Positions 43,490 to 52,396 of a DNA stretch of 64,000 nucleotides are shown here, one piece after another. This stretch comes from BRHc4a sp049323915 (lineage in GTDB: Bacteria; Bacillota; Desulfotomaculia; Desulfotomaculales; Desulfocucumaceae): NCBI GenBank assembly GCA_049323915.1, contig JBMOPC010000033.1, positions 1 through 64,000 on the forward strand, given 5' to 3'. How positions within the stretch are numbered: position 1 is the first letter of the stretch; each line of letters begins with the position of its first letter. A program made the position numbers and the translations under genes. The notes beneath the pieces were generated by a model. That model had not been told where the DNA came from. It did no database searches and saw only the letters and a list, made by a program, of their open reading frames with translations.

Positions 43490-43779
43490 GAGAAAAAGTC
43501 ATCGAGCAATATCTCCGGGACCAGGTTAAGTCCATCGGAGGCAAAGCATATAAATTCGTTTCACCCGGTAATGCAGGAGTGCCTGACAGGCTGATATGCC
43601 TTCCGGGGGGCGTGGCGGTCTTTGTGGAGCTGAAAGCACCGGGGAAAAAGCCGACAGCCTTGCAGGAGGTCCAGCAAAAAAGAATCGGCAGCATGGGGTT
43701 TAAGGTTTTCACCATAGACAGCAAACATGGCGTAGATGAATTTATCGAATACTGCAAAGGGTTGATAAGTAATGGGTAA
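43486..43779 (+). CDS. VRR-NUC domain nuclease
   Basis: Compact PD-(D/E)XK-type nuclease of 97 aa. Motif: GNAGVPDRLICLPGG ... VFVELKAPGKKPTALQ, giving Asp and E-x-K. Phage VRR-NUC proteins typically precede an SNF2-type helicase and are thought to cut structured DNA during replication or packaging. Here an HNH gene has been placed between them. Confidence 0.93.
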   Translation: MREKVIEQYLRDQVKSIGGKAYKFVSPGNAGVPDRLICLPGGVAVFVELKAPGKKPTALQEVQQKRIGSMGFKVFTIDSKHGVDEFIEYCKGLISNG

Positions 43780-44251
43780 GATAGCAATTAACTGTAGTTG
43801 GTGTGGTAATAAAGTATTTAGATACCCAAGTGCAATAAGAAAACACGTATTTTGCAGTTCTGATTGCCGTAGAAAATACTTATCAAAAGAGCATAATCCA
43901 GACGGCTACATAAAGCACCCACACCTATCAAATTTTAACGAAAAAACCAATCCTACACGAATGACCAATGAAGTTAAAAGAAAATTAAGGGAAGCGCGGC
44001 TAAATAGCGGCGAAGGAAAGACATACACCAAAACTTATGGACGGCACACACATCGGATTGTTGCTGAGCAAATGTTAGGTAGATCATTACTTCTCGGTGA
44101 AGTTGTTCATCACATAGACGGAAACAAGCGTAATAACAAACCAGAAAATTTGATGGTGTTTGCATCACAAGAAGAACACGCAGCTTGGCACGTAAGGGAA
44201 GAGAAATTTTTTCACGGCACAGTTTTGGGCCAGGAGGTGATGCCAAAATGA
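43772..44251 (+). CDS. HNH homing-type endonuclease
   Basis: 159 aa. The N-terminal zinc finger (CSWCGNK ... FCSSDCRRKYLS) is followed by the HNH core VHHIDGNKRNNKPENLMVF, typical of free-standing homing endonucleases in phages. The gene is more AT-rich than its neighbours and sits between VRR-NUC and the helicase with overlaps at both ends, indicating insertion into a formerly continuous gene pair. Confidence 0.92.
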   Translation: MGKIAINCSWCGNKVFRYPSAIRKHVFCSSDCRRKYLSKEHNPDGYIKHPHLSNFNEKTNPTRMTNEVKRKLREARLNSGEGKTYTKTYGRHTHRIVAEQMLGRSLLLGEVVHHIDGNKRNNKPENLMVFASQEEHAAWHVREEKFFHGTVLGQEVMPK

Positions 44252-45626
44252 AGTTCATACCACACAGTTACCAACGGTACTGCATCAATAGGCTTTTAAC
44301 TGACGGAGCATTAGGCCTGTTTTTGGATATGGGCTTAGGTTGAGCAAGACAGTGATAACCTTGACCGCAGTTAATGACCTGAAATATAACCGGTTCGCTG
44401 TAAACAGGGTGCTGGTCATAGCCCCGAAGAAAGTAGCGGAAGCCACTTGGGCAAAAGAGACCGCGAAGTGGGACCACTTGCACCTGTTGAGGGTTGTCGC
44501 AGTGTTGGGCAGTCAGGCCAAACGCATCCGGGCACTGAATACGCCGGCAGACATATGGGTGATAAACCGGGAAAACATCCCGTGGCTTGTGGAGTATTAC
44601 CGGAATGCCTGGCCCTTTGACATGGTTGTGGCTGATGAGTTCAGCAGCTTTAAAAACTACCAAGCTAAGAGATTCAAGGCGCTGACATGGGTAAGAAAGC
44701 ACATTACAAGGTTTGTAGGGCTGACCGGGACACCGGCGCCGAATGGACTTCTGGACCTGTGGGCACAGGTGTATTTGCTGGACGAGGGGCAACGGCTTGG
44801 AAAGAAAATCACCCATTTCCGTGAGAGGTATTTCGAGCCGGATCAACGAGACCGGGACAGGGTTTTCAGTTACGCACCAAAGCCGGGAGCTGATGAGGTT
44901 ATCAGGCAGCTGATTGGTGACATTTGCGTGAGTATGAAAGCAGAGGATTACCTGGAGCTACCGGACTGCATCCCGGTCACCGTCCCAGTGGTGCTGGATG
45001 AAAAGGCCAAGGCGGCATACAAGAAGCTTGAGCGTGAAATGCTGCTGGAAGTGGACGAAAGCACCATTGATGCCGGAACCGCTGCTGTTTTAACCAACAA
45101 ACTTCTTCAGCTATGCAACGGAGCCGTATATGACGAGAGCCGGCAGGTTGTGGAGCTACATAATTGCAAAATCGAGGCATTCATGGAGTTGGTTGAGGGT
45201 CTGAACGGTAAGCCGGCATTAGTGTTTTACAACTTTCAGCATGACCTGGCCAGGCTGAAGAAAGCTTTATCCGGGACAGGCCTCCGGGTTCGGGAACTGA
45301 AAGGCCCACAGGATGAAAATGATTGGAATAACCGGCAGATTGATATTTTGCTAGCGCACCCGGCCAGCTGTGCATACGGCCTGAACCTCCAGCAGGGCGG
45401 CAACCATGTGATGTGGTTCGGCCTGAACTGGTCCCTGGAACTATACCAGCAGGCGAACAAACGCCTGCACAGGCAGGGACAAACTGAAAAGGTGATCATC
45501 CATCACCTGGTTGTTGAGGGTGGCGTTGATGAGGATGTTATTGCCGCCTTGGAGGACAAGAGCGGCACCCAGGACAGATTAATGGAGGCCCTTAAAGCAA
45601 GGATTGAAAATGCAAAGGCAGCATAG
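44248..45626 (+). CDS. SNF2-family DEAD-like helicase, frameshift at the Walker A motif
   Basis: Starts at ATG 44248 after CCAGGAGGTGATGCC as MKFIPHSYQRYCINRLLTDG, continuing ALGLFLDMGLG to a TGA at 44340. Homology continues in the -1 frame as LSKTVITLTAVNDL. The break is therefore within the ATP-binding loop. The remainder carries MVVADEFSSFKN, GLTGTPAPNGLLDLW and the arginine-finger motif LHRQGQTEKVIIHHL. Either a one-base deletion in the draft or a true mutation; without correction the protein would lack its N-terminus. About 460 aa after correction. Confidence 0.87.
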
Positions 45627-45629
45627 GAG

Positions 45630-46001
45630 GTGGCAAAGTTGTTTGAGGACGAAGAAAGAAAAAATTTATCCGCGATAGCCCGACAGGTTGAAGAACAGAC
45701 TCAGAAAGAAGTCCAGGAAACCATTGAACGAATCAAGGAACGGAACCGGAAGGAGAACCTTGAACAGTATGGCTGTGATTGTCCAGCGGCTAAATGTTAT
45801 GCCAGCTGCCCTAGATACCTGACTCACTCTAATGACGTTGATTTGCTTTACTGGCTAGCCAGGACAAGCCCACCAGACAACAAGACTAAAGATTATCTGC
45901 AGCCGATGCCGGCGCCACCGGCAAAGAGTGGAGGCAGCAAAAGTGGCAGAAAGCGGAAGAATAAGAAAATCAATGACCTGAGACAGTACGTTTTATCTTA
46001 G
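45630..46001 (+). CDS. Hypothetical phage protein with Cys motif
   Basis: 123 aa from GTG 45630 after ATAGGAGGTG. Begins with a charged coiled-coil (ARQVEEQTQKEVQETIERIK), then CDCPAAKCYASC, a possible metal site, and a basic tail (SGRKRKNKKIND). Last gene before the strong promoter at 46004; possible regulator or antiterminator candidate, but this is only positional. Confidence 0.6.
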   Translation: MAKLFEDEERKNLSAIARQVEEQTQKEVQETIERIKERNRKENLEQYGCDCPAAKCYASCPRYLTHSNDVDLLYWLARTSPPDNKTKDYLQPMPAPPAKSGGSKSGRKRKNKKINDLRQYVLS

Positions 46002-46003
46002 TA

Positions 46004-46033
46004 TTGACAGGCCTCTTGACAAACTGTTATAAT
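46004..46033 (+). promoter_or_regulatory. Consensus sigma-A promoter before the terminase genes
   Basis: TTGACA (46004-46009), 18-bp spacer, TATAAT (46028-46033): both hexamers are perfect. Transcription should start near 46040, about 14 bp before a terminator hairpin. A second TTGACA at 46016 is too close to the -10. Confidence 0.88.
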
Positions 46034-46053
46034 AACGACGAAGTCGTACGCGC

Positions 46054-46090
46054 AAAAAGCGTCCTGTTTGAAGCAGGGCGCTTTTTCTAT
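46054..46090 (+). terminator. Terminator 1 of the late leader
   Basis: AAAAAGCGTCCTG / CAGGGCGCTTTTT, thirteen pairs including one G-U, seven-base loop TTTGAAG, then TTTTTCT. It would end the transcript from 46040 after about 50 bases. Confidence 0.85.
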
Positions 46091-46095
46091 GCCTA

Positions 46096-46176
46096 AAAAG
46101 TGGCCAGGCGAAACGCCCTGTAGTTGATGACGAACTATAGGGAGAGACATACTGGCCACTTTTGTTTTTATTTTTT
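46096..46176 (+). ncRNA. Structured leader RNA, terminator 2-like
   Basis: Twelve-pair perfect outer stem AAAAGTGGCCAG (46096) / CTGGCCACTTTT (46152), followed by U-rich TTTTGTTTTTATTTTTT. Inside are a small GCG-AAA-CGC hairpin (46108-46116) and a ten-pair hairpin CCCTGTAGTT / AACTATAGGG with loop GATGACG (one G-U pair). The CAG of the outer stem can alternatively pair with CTG at 46118-46120, so two structures compete. Just before terS. Confidence 0.6.
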
Positions 46177-46186
46177 AGGTAACGGA

Positions 46187-46759
46187 ATGGGGGTGGGCGG
46201 TGTGGGCAGAAAGTTGACAGATAAACAGAAAATGTTTGTTGCTGAATATCTGGTTGATTTAAATGCTACCGCCGCCGCCAGGAGAGCTGGGTATTCAGAA
46301 AAAAGAGCTTCTGAAATAGGACACCAACTGCTACAGAAAACTACAGTTCAGGAAGCCATTCAGGTGGCTATGGAAAAAAGGGAAAAGCGAGTCGAAATTA
46401 CACAGGATAAGGTACTTCAACAGCTTGCCAAAATTGCCTTTGCTGATATAAAAGACATGCTCAGCTTCAAGACAGTCAAAACGGTAGATGAGACTGTATC
46501 CGCGTTAGTCGGATACCCTGTATTGACATATAAACAGGTTGTTGACTTAAAGGATAGTGACGACGTTGACGGCACACTTCTTGCGGAAGTATCTGAAACC
46601 AAAGAGGGCCTTAAAATAAAGCGCCACGACTCCCTGAAGGCTTTAGAGTTGCTTGGTAAACACCTTGGCATGTTTACCGAAAAAGTGGAGCTCACCGGTA
46701 AAGAAGGCGGCCCTGTTCAATTTGGAGTGGTGGCCCTGCCGGATGTGGATCAGGAATGA
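46187..46759 (+). CDS. terS: Terminase small subunit
   Basis: About 190 aa. The start MGVGGVGRKLTDKQKMFVAE leads to YLVDLNATAAARRAGYSEK, the helix-turn-helix DNA-recognition region of the Terminase_2 family (xtmA type). It recognises phage DNA for packaging. ATG 46187 chosen; GTG at 46193 and 46202 are alternatives. Overlaps terL by 4 bp. Confidence 0.93.
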   Translation: MGVGGVGRKLTDKQKMFVAEYLVDLNATAAARRAGYSEKRASEIGHQLLQKTTVQEAIQVAMEKREKRVEITQDKVLQQLAKIAFADIKDMLSFKTVKTVDETVSALVGYPVLTYKQVVDLKDSDDVDGTLLAEVSETKEGLKIKRHDSLKALELLGKHLGMFTEKVELTGKEGGPVQFGVVALPDVDQE

Positions 46760-48144
46760 ATGTTCTTTGGCAGCCACAGCCGGGCCCACAGATAGCATTC
46801 CACAAATCCAACGTGTTTGAAGTCCTTTATGGCGGCGCAGCTGGCGGAGGCAAATCTGACAGCCTCCTTATGGAGGGTCTGCGCCAGGCGGATAAAAGAA
46901 ATTACCGGGCTATCATTTTCAGGCGTACATTCCCTGAGTTGCAGGAATTAATTGACCGGTCTATGGAGTTATTCCCCAGGGCCTTCCCGGGGGCTAAGTG
47001 GAATGAGCAAAAGAAACGGTGGACATTTCCCTCCGGGGCTATATATTACTTCGGGGCCATGGAGCACGAAAAGGATAAGCACAAATACCAAGGGCGCCAG
47101 TTCCAATACATCGCTTTTGACGAATTAACCCAGTTTGAGGAATCGCAGTACATTTACCTGTTTAGCCGGTGCCGGACCAAAGACGGTAGCATACGCTGCT
47201 ATATACGTTCCAGCTCAAACCCTGGCGGAGTCGGCCATTCCTGGGTAAAAGCAAGGTTTGTAGATAACGGGCCTTTCAACGTGGTTACTGATGCAATCAC
47301 TGGGCTTACCCGATGCTTTATTCCGTCGAAGGTGTATGACAACAAGGTATTAATGCAAAACGATCCCGATTATATTAAACGCCTGTTATCTTTACCGGAG
47401 GATGACAGGCGTGCTCTTTTAGAAGGCGATTGGGACGTATGGGTCGGACAATATTTCCGGGAGTTTCGGAGGGAAATACACACTATCGCCCCCTTTGCAA
47501 TTCCGCCATACTGGAAGCGATTCCGGTCCCTGGACTATGGCTTGGACTGCACAGCTTGCTATTGGTGGGCAGTAGACCAGGAGGGCGTATGCTACATATA
47601 CAGGGAGCTCTGGCAATCAGGTCTGACATTGAGCCAGGCGGCCAAACGGATATTGGAGCTGACTCCGGAAAATGAGCAGATACAGTACACTGTGGGGAGC
47701 CCTGACCTTTTCAATCGCCGGCAGGATACCGGGAAGGCCGGAGTGGAGACCATGCACCAGGCCGGGCTAACTGATATTATTCGGGCGGATGACAGGCGTG
47801 TACCAGGCTGGCGGCAGCTCCGTGAATATTTACAGCCTTTTGAACGAGAAGGCAGGCAAACAGCCATGATACAGATATTTAATACCTGCACCCAATTAAT
47901 CAAACACTTGCCAATGCTGATACACGATGAGCATACTCCCGAGGATGCAGCCGATAAGCCGCATGAAATTACGCACAGTCCTGAGTCTATAAGGTATGGG
48001 ATAATGAGCAGGCCACCACTGACGGAAAGAAACAGGAAAGCTCCGTCCGGAACAGCCCAGGCGATAATGGACAAGATTCTTCAGGAAGAAGAAATGTCAA
48101 AATACATCGGTAATCAGGGGGTAGATATATTTGCCACGCTATGA
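46756..48144 (+). CDS. terL: Terminase large subunit
   Basis: DNA-packaging motor of 462 aa. ATPase Walker A is YGGAAGGGKSD, Walker B is YIAFDELTQF, and the coupling motif is SSNPGGVGHSW. The C-terminal nuclease contains RSLDYGLDCTACYWW with a metal Asp and VGSPDLFNRR. It cuts and translocates concatemeric DNA into the capsid through the portal encoded just downstream. Confidence 0.95.
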   Translation: MNVLWQPQPGPQIAFHKSNVFEVLYGGAAGGGKSDSLLMEGLRQADKRNYRAIIFRRTFPELQELIDRSMELFPRAFPGAKWNEQKKRWTFPSGAIYYFGAMEHEKDKHKYQGRQFQYIAFDELTQFEESQYIYLFSRCRTKDGSIRCYIRSSSNPGGVGHSWVKARFVDNGPFNVVTDAITGLTRCFIPSKVYDNKVLMQNDPDYIKRLLSLPEDDRRALLEGDWDVWVGQYFREFRREIHTIAPFAIPPYWKRFRSLDYGLDCTACYWWAVDQEGVCYIYRELWQSGLTLSQAAKRILELTPENEQIQYTVGSPDLFNRRQDTGKAGVETMHQAGLTDIIRADDRRVPGWRQLREYLQPFEREGRQTAMIQIFNTCTQLIKHLPMLIHDEHTPEDAADKPHEITHSPESIRYGIMSRPPLTERNRKAPSGTAQAIMDKILQEEEMSKYIGNQGVDIFATL

Positions 48145-48367
48145 TTTTCAGTGCAAGGATTGTGGGGCGGTGAAAGAGTACATTACCGGCCACGATGTTA
48201 CAAAAACGGAATGCTCTTGTGGCGGCGAAATGAATCGCCTGCCGCACTACAGCAATGTTCAACTCAAATGCCCCCGGTCATTTTTCACCAATATGTCAGA
48301 TATATTGCCGCAAACACCTGAAGAAAAGGAGTCCTGGAGGGAGGTGACGGGTGTTAGATGGGTATGA
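48131..48367 (+). CDS. FmdB-like zinc-ribbon protein
   Basis: 78 aa from TTG 48131, overlapping the terL stop. MPRYDFQCKDCGAVKEYITG with a second pair CSCGG gives a CxxC...CxC zinc ribbon of the FmdB type. Role in the virion or in late regulation is unknown. Confidence 0.75.
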   Translation: MPRYDFQCKDCGAVKEYITGHDVTKTECSCGGEMNRLPHYSNVQLKCPRSFFTNMSDILPQTPEEKESWREVTGVRWV

Positions 48368-50055
48368 GTTTAGCAAGTGGAGAGCTTGAACGCATACGGG
48401 ATCGTGTTAGGTTAGCTAAAAAGAAGCAGAAAAAAGAGGCCGAGGAAAAACGCAAGCGCCTTATAAAACTGTTTGAAGGCAATCAGCATGAAAAGGTGGC
48501 CGAAAAAAAGGACCGGATAACATCGAATCATTTCCTGCCCAAGATACTGATAAAGGTGGCGGCCATAGCTTACAACCCTCCCAGCTGGGTAATCCGGGCA
48601 AGGCGCGAAGAATACCAGGGAGCAGCGGAACTGTGGACTTCCATCCTGCCGTATCTCTGGAGGGAAATAAGCGTAACGGTGCATACCAGGGCGGCGCTCC
48701 TGGATGCTCAGTTCGGCCCGATAGGTGTTGTGAAAATAGGATACCGGTTCGAGACAAGGAAAAAATTGATTGAAGGAATGCGCCCGTCCCCGGATGTGAT
48801 GATCCCGGAGGAAATACTCTTTGATAACCCTTTCGTTGAGAGGGTGAGCCCGAAAGACTTCGTAATTGATCCTGAAGTTGATTACCTAAGTTGGCCTAAA
48901 GCTAAATTCATGGCCCAAAGGCTGATAATCCCGCTGGAAGATGTGAAGCGCAATCCTGAATTCAAAAACACTGAGTCCCTAAAAGCTGATAGTGTTATGG
49001 AAAAGGATTACGCAGATGATGCGGACCTAAAATTGAAAACGGGGGATGAATACAAGGCAGACATTCAAAGGGTAACGGTATGGGAATATCACGATGCGTC
49101 AGAGGGGCGCATTATTTATTTTGCTAATGGTCACGATGAGCCATTACTGGTGAAGGAATACCCATACATAGAGGACAGCAACAACTTCCCCTTTGAAATT
49201 CTGCACTCCATCCCGGTTCCGGACAAGTTTTATACCGTGGCGCCGGGTGAATTGATGGAATCCCAGCAGGCGGAAAAGAACCTCCTGCGGTCCAGAATGG
49301 CTACCAAGGCCCGCAGGGCAGTGGGCAAGCTGGTTGTAACGGGAACAATGGATGATGCCGCAAAAAGAGCCATGCAGTCGGACGAGGAGGGTGCAGTGGC
49401 CTTTGCCAGCCAGGGAACCACTGTCAATGCCGTAAATATTCCCGACTTTTCCAGGGATATTTATCAGTATGACAATTTAATCAACGAGGACATGAACCTT
49501 GTGTACGGGACCAACGAGTATGAACAAGGTATCTTGCCCGATGAAAAGCGGACGGCCACAGAAGCCAGTATGTTGCAGTCGCTTTCCGGCATCCGTAAAA
49601 ACATGGAGCTGCAGGACTATGAGGACTTTTGCAGCAGGGTGGCCAGGAAGCTTATGGCCAGGGGCAAGCAGTTTTTTGATTTTGAGCGCATTGTCCGGGT
49701 TACCGGTGATGAAGGTGCGCAATACTGGCGGCCCTACACCAAGGAAGATATTCAGGGTGAATTTGACACTGAGGTTGAGTACGGTTCTACCCAGTTTTCA
49801 AATCAGGCGCTCCAGCGGAAACAGTTCATGGATTTCTACAGCATAGCCAAGAGTAACCCCCTGATTAACCAGGTGGAACTTACCAAGGAATTGCTTAAAA
49901 AATTTGACCAGCCAATTGATAAGCTTTTGGTTCAGCAGCCGGCCTCCGTTCCGGTGGTTCTCTCTGCGGCAGGCCAGAACACAGTAAACCCTACCGCGAC
50001 AGAGGACACCACGGGGCCGATGCTGGCACAAATTCAAAATATGGGAGGTTATTAA
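48358..50055 (+). CDS. Portal protein
   Basis: 565 aa. A charged coiled N-terminus (ARLAKKKQKK-like) is followed by the portal core: NHFLPKILIKVAAIAYNPP, RVSPKDFVIDPEVDYLSWPK and DKFYTVAPGELMESQQAEKN, as in portals of podovirus-like phages of Clostridia. It forms the dodecameric DNA channel. GGGAGGTGACGG is the ribosome site, inside the preceding gene. Confidence 0.88.
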   Translation: MGMSLASGELERIRDRVRLAKKKQKKEAEEKRKRLIKLFEGNQHEKVAEKKDRITSNHFLPKILIKVAAIAYNPPSWVIRARREEYQGAAELWTSILPYLWREISVTVHTRAALLDAQFGPIGVVKIGYRFETRKKLIEGMRPSPDVMIPEEILFDNPFVERVSPKDFVIDPEVDYLSWPKAKFMAQRLIIPLEDVKRNPEFKNTESLKADSVMEKDYADDADLKLKTGDEYKADIQRVTVWEYHDASEGRIIYFANGHDEPLLVKEYPYIEDSNNFPFEILHSIPVPDKFYTVAPGELMESQQAEKNLLRSRMATKARRAVGKLVVTGTMDDAAKRAMQSDEEGAVAFASQGTTVNAVNIPDFSRDIYQYDNLINEDMNLVYGTNEYEQGILPDEKRTATEASMLQSLSGIRKNMELQDYEDFCSRVARKLMARGKQFFDFERIVRVTGDEGAQYWRPYTKEDIQGEFDTEVEYGSTQFSNQALQRKQFMDFYSIAKSNPLINQVELTKELLKKFDQPIDKLLVQQPASVPVVLSAAGQNTVNPTATEDTTGPMLAQIQNMGGY

Positions 50056-50058
50056 TTC

Positions 50059-50925
50059 ATGGACCCTGAAAACATGGACCAAGTTGAAACCCAAGGCACT
50101 GAGGACTTTAGCGAAGCAACCGGACAGGACTTCAATAACGAAGGACCCAAGGGCCAAGATGGGGAGACAGTCCAAGCGGGAGGCACGTCGGGGCAAACCG
50201 AGGGAGAGAGTTTCACATCCATTGACGTGAAGAACCTGCCTCCGGAAATGCAGACGTTGCACAAATCACTCTTGTCCGACTACACCAAAAAGACCCAGGC
50301 AATAGCCGAGGAAAGAAAAGCCCTGGAGACTGCCAAGCAAACTTATGGATGGGTGGACGAGCTCAACCAGATCGCCAGCCAGGACCCCAGGGCGGCTGCG
50401 GCAAGACTAAGGGCGGCAGCTGACCACCTGGAAAAGGTTAAGCCTGATCCGTTGGCACAACACGGGATTACACTTGATGAAATGACCCCAACGGAAAGGC
50501 TGTTGTATGCGCAACTTCAGCAGATGCAGCAGGCCCTTGGTCAGGTGTATCAGCAGACCAACGGTTATTTCCAAACCCAGGCCCAGCGGGAGGAATCGGC
50601 AAGAGTGGAAAGGGAGTTATCAGGCATAAGGGAAAAATACCATGCCGATGTAACAACTGAACAATGGGCTGTTATTGAAAATCAGATAAAAGAGACAGCC
50701 CAGCAAAACGGAATAAAAAACATGGAAGCGGCCTACAGGGTTGCTTTTTTTGATGACGCTGAAAAGCGTGGGCTAAATAAGGCCTATCAGTCCATGCAGG
50801 CAAAGAAAAAGGCCACACTGCCCGGTGGATCACAGTCCGGGAAAAATGCCGTGCCCGCAGGAGGAACCTACAACTCCATTTGGGATGCCTTTAACGAGGC
50901 AAAAGCGGAGTTGGGCATTAAATAA
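50059..50925 (+). CDS. Scaffolding protein
   Basis: 288 aa, acidic low-complexity N-terminus, long helices (EERKALETAKQTYGWVDELN, QQMQQALGQVYQQTNGYFQT), Gln/Ala-rich, between portal and capsid genes. This composition and position mark an assembly scaffold. Starts 3 bp after the portal gene. Confidence 0.8.
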   Translation: MDPENMDQVETQGTEDFSEATGQDFNNEGPKGQDGETVQAGGTSGQTEGESFTSIDVKNLPPEMQTLHKSLLSDYTKKTQAIAEERKALETAKQTYGWVDELNQIASQDPRAAAARLRAAADHLEKVKPDPLAQHGITLDEMTPTERLLYAQLQQMQQALGQVYQQTNGYFQTQAQREESARVERELSGIREKYHADVTTEQWAVIENQIKETAQQNGIKNMEAAYRVAFFDDAEKRGLNKAYQSMQAKKKATLPGGSQSGKNAVPAGGTYNSIWDAFNEAKAELGIK

Positions 50926-50942
50926 AAAGGAGTGAGGCATAA

Positions 50943-51884
50943 ATGTCTGGAAACGCCAACTACGATTCTTTACTTTCAACCACGCTAGCCAAGTGGGCCA
51001 GCAAAAAATTCAACGACAACATTTTCAAGAGCCTGTTTTTGTTTTTCTGGCTGACCAGCAATGGCAGACAGAAACCCGCCTCCGGTGGTACAAAGATTCT
51101 TGAGCCGTTGATGTACGGGAAAAACACCACCGTACAGTCCATGTCCGGCTATGACACCATTGACACCAGCCCCCAGGAAGGATTCACCATGGCGGAGTTT
51201 AACTGGAAGATGCTTGCCGGGTCGGTAACCATATCCGAGATGGAAGAACTGAAGAACTCAGGTGACGAGGCCATGATCAACTTGCTGGAATCAAAAATCA
51301 TGCAGCTTGAGATGAGCCTGCAGGATGAAATGAACACTGAGGCGTTTGCTGACGGAACTGGCAACGGCGGCAAAAACCTGCTGGGCCTGGAGGCTATTGT
51401 CAGCACTTCCGGGACCCTGGCCGGCATAGACAGGGCAACTGAAACATGGTGGAGGGCCAATGTGGAGGCCACTGTCGAGGCTCTTTCTATCGCCAAGATG
51501 ACCAATATGTATAACACCTGTTCTAACGGGGCCAAGGGGCAGCACCCGGACTTTTCCATTACCACCCAAGCCCTGTTTGAAAAGTATGAGGGTCTACTGC
51601 AGCAGAACATGCGGTTTACCGATAACAAGGTCGGCGACGCGGGGTTTGAAAATCTGAAATTTAAGGGCTCCACCATCAGTTTTGACGAGGCTACACCTTC
51701 AGGGGTCATGTACTTTCTGAACAGTAAGTTCCTGGCCCTGCGGTATCATCCCAAAGCCAATTTCAGGACAACGCCGTTCGTAAAGCCGCCCAACCAGCTT
51801 GCTAAGGTGGCCCAGGTGCTTTGGATGGGGAACCTGACCGTATCCAACTGCCGTAGGCTCGGCAAGCTCACCAATAAGTCGTAA
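50943..51884 (+). CDS. Major capsid protein
   Basis: 313 aa. YDSLLSTTLAKWASKKFNDN, then EPLMYGKNTTVQSMSGYDTI and FRTTPFVKPPNQLAKVAQVL; a pattern known from capsids of Gram-positive podo-/siphoviruses with an HK97-like fold. AAAAGGAGTGAGGC precedes the ATG. The position after the scaffold supports the call. Confidence 0.87.
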   Translation: MSGNANYDSLLSTTLAKWASKKFNDNIFKSLFLFFWLTSNGRQKPASGGTKILEPLMYGKNTTVQSMSGYDTIDTSPQEGFTMAEFNWKMLAGSVTISEMEELKNSGDEAMINLLESKIMQLEMSLQDEMNTEAFADGTGNGGKNLLGLEAIVSTSGTLAGIDRATETWWRANVEATVEALSIAKMTNMYNTCSNGAKGQHPDFSITTQALFEKYEGLLQQNMRFTDNKVGDAGFENLKFKGSTISFDEATPSGVMYFLNSKFLALRYHPKANFRTTPFVKPPNQLAKVAQVLWMGNLTVSNCRRLGKLTNKS

Positions 51885-51898
51885 GGAGGATCATACAA

Positions 51899-52135
51899 AT
51901 GGCTAAAGGGACAAAGCAAATAATTGAGGGGACAAATCCTGAAGTCGTGTGTGATTATGGTAATGATGTGGTCCTGATAATCCACAATGCTGTACCCACA
52001 GATGGCGCTTCCGGAACAGGGGCAGGCGTGGCCGGTCCTGGCAGTCTCTGTATAAATAGGACTGCCGGCAATATCTATATCAATGCCAACACCAAGGCAA
52101 GCCCGACCTGGAAACTGGTAACCCGCGCAGCGTAA
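51899..52135 (+). CDS. Small virion protein, possible capsid decoration
   Basis: 78 aa, Gly/Ala-rich middle (TDGASGTGAGVAGPGSLCIN) and a short beta-rich end (AGNIYINANTKASPTWKLV). Such proteins after capsid genes are often head decoration or fibre-like. AAGGAGGATCATACA precedes the ATG. Confidence 0.6.
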   Translation: MAKGTKQIIEGTNPEVVCDYGNDVVLIIHNAVPTDGASGTGAGVAGPGSLCINRTAGNIYINANTKASPTWKLVTRAA

Positions 52136-52143
52136 AAGACTAT

Positions 52144-52172
52144 AGGGGGGCTGGGCAAAACCTGGCCCCCCT
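52144..52172 (+). repeat. Strong hairpin after the capsid genes
   Basis: AGGGGGG / CCCCCCT plus inner pairs, loop CAAAA. No T-run follows, so it is probably an RNA-stability or partial-termination hairpin that sets capsid versus tail expression. Confidence 0.6.
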
Positions 52173-52195
52173 AATTAAAACGAGGAGGAAAAGCC

Positions 52196-52396
52196 GTGAG
52201 AATGGATTTTTATCCCGAGGGTGTGCCGGCACCGGCTAAAAAGCCTAATGTTGATTATATTCCGGCAGAAGAGCCAGAGGTGGTTATTGAAAACGCTCCT
52301 TTTTCCGATGGCGTGGAGGATACTGGACAGGCGGCTGATAAACCACAGCCGGAGCAAAAATATGAAAAACAGGTCAAAAGGGGTAAAGGTAAATGA
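52196..52396 (+). CDS. Small hypothetical structural-region protein
   Basis: 66 aa from GTG 52196 after CGAGGAGGAAAAGCC. Proline/Glu-rich (VDYIPAEEPEVVIENAPFSD) with a Lys-rich tail; probably disordered. Overlaps the adaptor gene by 4 bp. Confidence 0.6.
   Translation: MRMDFYPEGVPAPAKKPNVDYIPAEEPEVVIENAPFSDGVEDTGQAADKPQPEQKYEKQVKRGKGK

Noticed and set aside
46107..46135. Hammerhead-like pieces (GAAAC and TTGATGA) in the late leader
   Set aside because: The order and stems do not fit any hammerhead permutation; TTGATGA is followed directly by CGAA with no stem II, and the region folds better as plain hairpins.
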